A stretch of 64,000 nucleotides of DNA, from assembly GCF_001307155.1 (NCBI RefSeq), contig NZ_CP012830.1, forward strand, positions 5,144,501 to 5,208,500, written 5' to 3'. Position 1 is the first letter of the stretch. Each line of letters begins with the position of its first letter. A program made the position numbers and the translations under genes. The notes below the pieces were generated by a model. That model searched no databases, was not told the origin of the DNA, and saw only the letters and a program-made list of their open reading frames with translations. Positions 59,233 through 64,000 of the stretch are shown piece by piece. The stretch comes from Pseudomonas fluorescens (GTDB taxonomy: Bacteria > Pseudomonadota > Gammaproteobacteria > Pseudomonadales > Pseudomonadaceae).

Positions 59233-59300
59233 TGTGGGCGCATGGTTTGCCGGCGATGGGGATCTTACGGCTGCCATCGCTGGCAAACCGTGCGCCTACG
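59233..59300. repeat. REP hairpin between moxR and the beta-barrel gene
   Basis: Arms GGGCGCATGGTTTGCCGGCGATGG and CCATCGCTGGCAAACCGTGCGCC pair along nearly their entire length with a 16-base loop. Ahead of it, 59140-59200 holds an unusual TTTGGG/TTTTTTG-rich run. Confidence 0.75.
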
Positions 59301-59321
59301 GTTCGCAAATCTTCCTGACAG

Positions 59322-60383
59322 TCACCAACGCATCCGCACCCCGAGGCTGCCGATCAATCCATACAAGTCGTTGTTGACGCTCGCGCTGTTGTAATCGCCG
59401 CTGACATACAGGCTGACAGAGGGCGTAACTCTGGCCACCAGGCCCAGTCCCAGTTCTATCGAGGACGCGTTCCGGCTGCTGCTGAGCTTGTCGACCTGAC
59501 CGAGGGTCACAGTGTCGGAGGTATTGACCGTATGCCAGAAGTTGGTACGAACATAGGGTTCGATCGGCAGTCCCTTGATGTCATAACTGCCTTTCAAGCT
59601 TGCACCGACCCTGCCGCTCCAGGACGTCAGGTCGGTGGATGAGGCATTGCCGCTACCGGCATACGGGGTGTCCAGACTAATACGCTGGTTGATCAATTCG
59701 GCCTGAGGTTCGATTACCCAGTTCTCGCTGATGCCGATGGGGAATCCGCCTTGCACCGAGAGGGTCATTGCGCTGCCCTCGGCAGCTTGGCGCTGGCCCT
59801 GATCATTGAGGCTGTAGCCATTGACCCGACCACCGCTGGCGGTCAAATCCACGTGCCAGCCGTTTGCGCCGGTCAGGCTCCAATAGGCGCCAAGATTGGG
59901 GCCTTGCACGTTGAGGGTGTTATTCGGGTCGACAATGGCAGAGTTGACCAGGCCATTGCCATTGCCCTGAAACTGGTTTGTACCGCCCATCAGGCCAACA
60001 CGCTGAGTGCTGCCGCCGCTGCTTTGCAGGGTAATCAACGCCGGGCCCTTGAGTTCCGAACCGCTCATGCCAGAAAACGGTGAGCCGAGGACGTCGTGCT
60101 CTGCACTCCTGGCAGGCTGGCCATAAACCCGATCCCAGGCAGAAGGAGCGGCTTGCTCGACTGTCAGCAACTGGTTATCAAGACCGGGATTGCGGATGAA
60201 GCGGATGCTGTTACTCGTATCAGGCGTCGGCAGGGCGAGCGCCGGGACATCTTGCTGATACCAGGGCATCGCCTCGTTCTCGGTGGGGGACGCCTGAACC
60301 TCCATGGATGTGCACAGCAACAACGAAGTGGAAACGGTGTACAGGGTGATTTTGATCTCGTGTTGGATGAGGGAGGTGTTCAT
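59322..60383 (-). CDS. Autotransporter-type outer-membrane beta-barrel protein without passenger
   Basis: 353 residues. A weak signal-like N terminus (LYTVSTSLLLCTSMEVQAS), a short polar segment to about 95, then a C-terminal autotransporter beta-barrel of about 260 residues with alternating strands (GAYWSLTGANGWHVDLTASGGRVNGYSL; GGFPIGISENWVIEPQAEL; GRVGASLKGSYDIKG; LYVSGDYNSASVNNDLYGLIGSLGVRMRW). The terminal aromatic residue W fits the Bam signal. A passenger domain is missing, so it may be a remnant, or an effector-less porin-like form. Confidence 0.8.
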   Translation of the reverse strand: MNTSLIQHEIKITLYTVSTSLLLCTSMEVQASPTENEAMPWYQQDVPALALPTPDTSNSIRFIRNPGLDNQLLTVEQAAPSAWDRVYGQPARSAEHDVLGSPFSGMSGSELKGPALITLQSSGGSTQRVGLMGGTNQFQGNGNGLVNSAIVDPNNTLNVQGPNLGAYWSLTGANGWHVDLTASGGRVNGYSLNDQGQRQAAEGSAMTLSVQGGFPIGISENWVIEPQAELINQRISLDTPYAGSGNASSTDLTSWSGRVGASLKGSYDIKGLPIEPYVRTNFWHTVNTSDTVTLGQVDKLSSSRNASSIELGLGLVARVTPSVSLYVSGDYNSASVNNDLYGLIGSLGVRMRW

Positions 60384-60718
60384 GGAGGTCTACCTTGCAA
60401 TCGCATGCCATGACTCTGTTTGGCGTCTCTCCTACCCCGAATGAGGGGCGACCGATTTCATTGAGGCAAACCCCTCCGGCCCGCTTGAGCGGGTTTCCGA
60501 GGCTTGCCCCAGAAGGTAATTCCGGGGGTAGTAACGTTTAGCTAAGAAGACCGTTGGCGTTGCGTCAAGAAATTGAACGATGAGTGGTATGAATAATTTA
60601 GACGTTGCAACTGACTGATTTTTAGCAATTATCTAAGTTGTTGTTTATTAGAGGGAGACGGATGCATCGGCTGAAAATCAGCATTTTGAACGGGGCCAAG
60701 GCATCACTTCTTTCGCAT
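60384..60718. other. Gene-free gap of 335 bp between the beta-barrel and PIG-L genes
   Basis: Contains the leader of the beta-barrel gene on the minus strand and, within it, two small hairpins: CCCGCTTGAGCGGG at 60480-60493 and CCCCAGAA..TTCCGGGG around 60508-60528. The section 60540-60660 is AT-rich (GAATAATTTAGACG, GTTGTTTATTAGAG) and may hold promoter elements. No coding frame is convincing. Confidence 0.5.
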
Positions 60719-61477
60719 TCACACAAAAACTATTTCATAGGGCTGACGCATCCGCTCCAGGAAAACCCTGGTCAGCTTCGGCGCGATGCCGATCTCCGGT
60801 TCACCGTTCAGCTGGCTGGCGTACGCATGGGTGGCGTGGCATTTGCGTGCGACGGTCCAGGTGTCGAGGCGAACCTTGCGGGCGCGGTGCCAGGGAATCA
60901 GCCCATGATCGCGTGCGGGCCAGTGCCAGGCCCAGACCGGCACTTCATTGAAACTCGCGCCCACCATGAGGGCGGCTTTTGCGCTGGCTCGACCTACCGT
61001 GTCATGGTCGATGATGCCGTCCTCGCACCAGGTGCTGAACACCACATCACCCGGTCGCAGGTAACGTGCGATGAATTGCGTCAATTGAAGTTCACGTTCG
61101 GCCAGCCCGTTGTCGGTGAAACCGCCGCGAATCCATTTCAGGCTATGCATGGGCAAACCGAGGCGACGCAGGGCTTCGACGCTTTCCTGTGGGCGGAACA
61201 CACTCAGGCGCTTCTCCGACCACAGGTTCGAGCCTGGATGACCGGCGCTGCCATCGGTGATCGAGATCAATTGCAGGGGGTGGCCGAGGGTGGCGAACAA
61301 TTGCAGCAGGCCACCACAGGTCACGACTTCATCACCCGGATGTGGTGCGATCACCACCGCGCGAGCGCCGGCAGGGATAAGGGTAGATGTGCTGATAACG
61401 GGAATATTGTCCAGTTGCCGGGCAGTGTTCCAGATCTGCACAGGCAAGCTGCTGTCGACGAGGGTGCTGGATTTCAT
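60719..61477 (-). CDS. PIG-L/LmbE-family deacetylase
   Basis: 252 residues. The zinc motif reads APHPGDEVVTCGG (H46, D49, E50), one residue off the usual HPDDE, followed by LISITDGSAGHPGSN, RRLGLPMHSLKWIRGGFTDNG and the second metal segment EDGIIDHDTVGRASAKAA (HxxxxGR). Family members remove acetyl groups from N-acetylglucosamine or related amino sugars. No sugar-biosynthesis gene adjoins it here. ATG preceded by AAGGACGTATCGCC. Confidence 0.88.
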   Translation of the reverse strand: MKSSTLVDSSLPVQIWNTARQLDNIPVISTSTLIPAGARAVVIAPHPGDEVVTCGGLLQLFATLGHPLQLISITDGSAGHPGSNLWSEKRLSVFRPQESVEALRRLGLPMHSLKWIRGGFTDNGLAERELQLTQFIARYLRPGDVVFSTWCEDGIIDHDTVGRASAKAALMVGASFNEVPVWAWHWPARDHGLIPWHRARKVRLDTWTVARKCHATHAYASQLNGEPEIGIAPKLTRVFLERMRQPYEIVFV

Positions 61478-61654
61478 GGCGATACGTCCTTGTTCTGGTA
61501 TGCCGTCACACTAGGGCGCAGCGCTCCAAACCCTGGGTTGCTGCGAGCAGAGTATTGCTCATAGATCACCATTCGTCGCCCCGTCACCTCCCTGACGAGC
61601 GTTTTTTATGAAGTGGCTTGCTAAAGCACTGCTGATGAGGCGGGCAATTGCGTC

Positions 61655-63814
61655 TCAGTCTTGCTCCTCATGCTGCAACTCGAACAACAGCAACGAGCGG
61701 CCGGTCACCGAATATTGATGATTGAAGTCGAATCGCTCCTGGCCCTGAATCGAGGGTTGGTTGGTGTCAATCATGCAGGTCCAGAATCCGCCGTCAGGCA
61801 CTTCCGGTAGCCGAAAATTGACAATGTCGTGATGCGCGTTAACCACCAGCAGCAAGGTAGCGTCGGCGCCTTTGCGACGGATTCCGGTTTCCTGGGCGCG
61901 TCCATCGAGTAACATGCCCAGGCATCGCCCGTGGCTATCCTGCCATTGCTCGGTGGACATTTCGCTGCCGTCGGGCGCCAGCCAGGTGACGTCCTTGACG
62001 CCAATATCCTCGTTGTAATTGCCCACCAGAAAACGTCCGCGCCGCAGGATCGGATAGGCCAGGCGCAGCTTGATCAGGCGTTTGACGAATTTGAGCAAGG
62101 CCTTGCCGTCTTCGCTCAGGTCCCAGTTGACCCAGCCAATTTCGCTGTCCTGACAGTAGGCGTTGTTGTTGCCATATTGGGTTCGGGCAAATTCGTCACC
62201 GGCCACCAGCATCGGTGTGCCTTGGGCCAACAGCAGGGTGGCGAAGAAATTACGCAACTGCCGCTGGCGCAGCGCATTGATCTCGGGATCGACGGTGGGG
62301 CCCTCAACGCCGTGATTCCAGGACAGGTTGTGATTACTACCGTCCTGATTTTCTTCGTCGTTGGCTTCGTTGTGCTTTTCGTTGTAGGAAACGAGGTCAT
62401 TCAAGGTGAAGCCGTCATGGGCGGTGACGAAGTTCATCGAGGCGTAGGGACGGCGGCCGCGTTGATTGAACATCTCCCCCGATGCCGTCATGCGGGCGGC
62501 GAAGTCGGCGAGCTGGCCGTCATCGCCTTTCCAGAAGGCGCGTACGGTGTCGCGGAAGCGGTCGTTCCACTCGACCCAGCCCGGCGGAAAGTGGCCGACC
62601 TGATAGCCACCAGGGCCAATGTCCCAAGGCTCGGCAATCAGTTTTACCTGGCGCAGAATCGGGTCCTGGCGGCAGGCAACGAGGAAACTGTGACGCTCGT
62701 CGAAACCGTCGTGGTAACGCCCGAGGATGGTCGCCAGGTCGAAGCGGAAACCGTCGACGTGCATTTCCGAGGCCCAGTAACGCAGCGAATCGGTGACCAT
62801 CTGCAGCACACAGGGATGGCTCAGGTCGAGGGTGTTGCCGGTACCGGAGTCGTTGATATAGAAGCGTTTGTCATCGGGCTTCAGTCGATAGTAGGAGACA
62901 TTGTCGATGCCGCGCATCGACAGGGTCGGGCCTTGTTCGTTGCCCTCGGCGGTGTGGTTGTAGACCACGTCCAGAATCACTTCAAGATTGGCTTCGTGCA
63001 GGTGCGCGACCATTTCCTTGAATTCGGCGATCTTGCCGCTGGCCAGGTAACGCGGATCGGGGGCGAAGAAGGCGATGCTGTTGTAGCCCCAGTAATTGGT
63101 CATGCCCTTATGCAGCAGGTGCTGGTCATTAACGAAGGCGTGTATCGGCATCAGCTCCACCGACGACACGCCAAGTTTGCGGATATGTTCCAGCAGGTCA
63201 TCGACCATCAACCCGGCGAAGGTCCCGCGCAGCGCTTGCGGGACGGACGGGTGACGCATGCTGATGCCGCGTACGTGAGCCTCATAAATGATCGTTCGAT
63301 CCCACGGCACATTGACCCGATGGTCATGGCCCCAGGTGTGCGCCGGGTCGATGACCTTGCACTTGGGCACGAAGGGCGCACTGTCGCGCTCATCGAAACT
63401 GAGGTCGGCGTCGGGGTGGCCGATGGTGTAGCCGAACAAGGCTTCGGACCACTTCAATTTTCCCACCAACTGTTTGGCGTAGGGGTCGATCAGCAATTTG
63501 TGGTGGTTGAAGCGGTGACCGTTTTGCGGGTCGTAAGGCCCATACACCCGGTAGCCGTAGATCAGCCCCGGATGAGCGTCCGGCAAGTAGCCGTGAAAGA
63601 TTTCGTCGGTGTATTCCGGCAGTTCGATACGTTCGAGCTCGACTTCGCCGGCATCGTCGAACAAACACAGTTCGACCTTGGTGGCGTTAGCCGAAAATAT
63701 CGCGAAGTTGACCCCCAGACCATCCCAGGTTGCACCGAGCGGGAAGGGCAAGCCTTCACGGATTCGCGAGGCCTCGACGTGAGGTTCTGGCGCGGTCTTT
63801 TTTGGCGTGGTCAT
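61655..63814 (-). CDS. glgX: Glycogen debranching enzyme GlgX
   Basis: 719 residues, isoamylase-type GH13. An N-terminal CBM48 domain (PFPLGATWDGLGVNFAIFSANATKVELCLFD) precedes the barrel: HPSVPQALRGTFAGL, nucleophile D359 in GFRFDLATILGR, general acid E395 in KLIAEPWDIGPGGYQVG, and D467 in NFVTAHDGFTLNDLVSYNEKHN. Debranches limit-dextrins in glycogen/trehalose metabolism. Start: the second of two adjacent ATGs, at better spacing from AGGAG (five bases). The DUF2934 gene lies upstream in the same direction, matching known Pseudomonas glg/tre clusters. Confidence 0.96.
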   Translation of the reverse strand: MTTPKKTAPEPHVEASRIREGLPFPLGATWDGLGVNFAIFSANATKVELCLFDDAGEVELERIELPEYTDEIFHGYLPDAHPGLIYGYRVYGPYDPQNGHRFNHHKLLIDPYAKQLVGKLKWSEALFGYTIGHPDADLSFDERDSAPFVPKCKVIDPAHTWGHDHRVNVPWDRTIIYEAHVRGISMRHPSVPQALRGTFAGLMVDDLLEHIRKLGVSSVELMPIHAFVNDQHLLHKGMTNYWGYNSIAFFAPDPRYLASGKIAEFKEMVAHLHEANLEVILDVVYNHTAEGNEQGPTLSMRGIDNVSYYRLKPDDKRFYINDSGTGNTLDLSHPCVLQMVTDSLRYWASEMHVDGFRFDLATILGRYHDGFDERHSFLVACRQDPILRQVKLIAEPWDIGPGGYQVGHFPPGWVEWNDRFRDTVRAFWKGDDGQLADFAARMTASGEMFNQRGRRPYASMNFVTAHDGFTLNDLVSYNEKHNEANDEENQDGSNHNLSWNHGVEGPTVDPEINALRQRQLRNFFATLLLAQGTPMLVAGDEFARTQYGNNNAYCQDSEIGWVNWDLSEDGKALLKFVKRLIKLRLAYPILRRGRFLVGNYNEDIGVKDVTWLAPDGSEMSTEQWQDSHGRCLGMLLDGRAQETGIRRKGADATLLLVVNAHHDIVNFRLPEVPDGGFWTCMIDTNQPSIQGQERFDFNHQYSVTGRSLLLFELQHEEQD

Positions 63815-63930
63815 CATTGCTCCTGCAATTGGGCTTGGGTGATGGCGCCGGCATTGCTGGCCTCTCAAGGCCGCGCCATCCCCGAAGTGGCGAATCTGCT
63901 CGCCACGCGGTCAATCAGAGCCTGGTACTC

Positions 63931-64000
63931 TCAACCGGCTGGCTTACGCGGTGCTCGAGGCTTTTTTGCAGCCACAGGCTTATCGCCGGGTGGCGTTACG
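63931..64000 (-). CDS. DUF2934-type protein, C-terminal end (partial)
   Basis: The last 22 codons of a gene entering from the right edge. They read VTPPGDKPVAAKKPRAPRKPAG and then TGA: a lysine/proline/alanine-rich tail like those of DUF2934 proteins that precede glgX in Pseudomonas. The folded N-terminal domain lies outside, so the call rests on this tail and synteny. Confidence 0.6.
   Translation of the reverse strand, partial: VTPPGDKPVAAKKPRAPRKPAG

Noticed and set aside
60420..60535. Leader of the beta-barrel gene considered as a riboswitch
   Set aside because: Only small local hairpins are present and no conserved riboswitch core could be matched by eye.

Overview
The window is chromosomal DNA of a fluorescent-group Pseudomonas. 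Evidence: high GC, Pseudomonas-type REP/REPIN palindromes in many intergenic gaps, and familiar Pseudomonas blocks (mltD-gloB-methyltransferase-rnhA-dnaQ-ldcA; DUF1853/nadK-phosphoesterase-rhomboid-DUF1315-DUF2797-pepN; a moxR/bat operon; glgX next to a DUF2934 gene). No rRNA, tRNA, CRISPR array, transposase or phage gene was seen. Nearly all genes are complete; only the two edge genes are cut.

Layout. 1-4.6 kb: a peptide-binding protein (partial), lytic transglycosylase MltD, glyoxalase II, a methyltransferase and RNase HI. 4.6-13.5 kb: a complete route from benzoate to muconolactone and its isomer (catR<, catB-catC-catA>, benR>, benABCD>), which lies between rnhA and dnaQ, two genes that are neighbours in other pseudomonads I recall. 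Two BenR/XylS-type operator boxes precede benA and an ATAC-N7-GTAT palindrome lies between catR and catB. 13.6-22.5 kb: dnaQ, lysine decarboxylase coupled to a streptothricin-acetyltransferase-like GNAT gene, a LysR regulator, a flavin reductase, a DUF2855 gene and a two-gene arsRB operon. 22.6-30.2 kb: housekeeping block ending in pepN. 30.2-37.2 kb: a long non-coding repeat, a YCF48/BNR-like protein paired with an MMPL/RND transporter, a lactonase-fold protein, and four small secreted or membrane proteins of unknown function.

37.2-42.7 kb: sbcD-sbcC-glutathione transferase, overlapping start to stop. 42.8-52.0 kb: an auxiliary type VI secretion module, read leftward: vgrG, a DUF4123 chaperone, a 1208-residue VasX-type membrane-active effector, and two tandem copies of a membrane DUF6708 protein that I infer to be immunity proteins. 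The second copy sits on a 1.36-kb tandem duplication that also carries the last ~55 codons of the effector gene. The copies are nearly identical except for one short transmembrane/loop block. The whole module is bracketed by an imperfect direct repeat of the sbcD leader. This is the most unusual part of the window.

52.2-59.0 kb: moxR-DUF58-DUF4381-batA-batB/C-batD, an envelope-stress style operon with a degenerate metal site in the second VWA domain. 59.3-64.0 kb: an orphan autotransporter-type beta-barrel, a PIG-L deacetylase, glycogen debranching enzyme GlgX and the tail of a DUF2934 gene. All family assignments come from reading motifs by eye; no database search was run.
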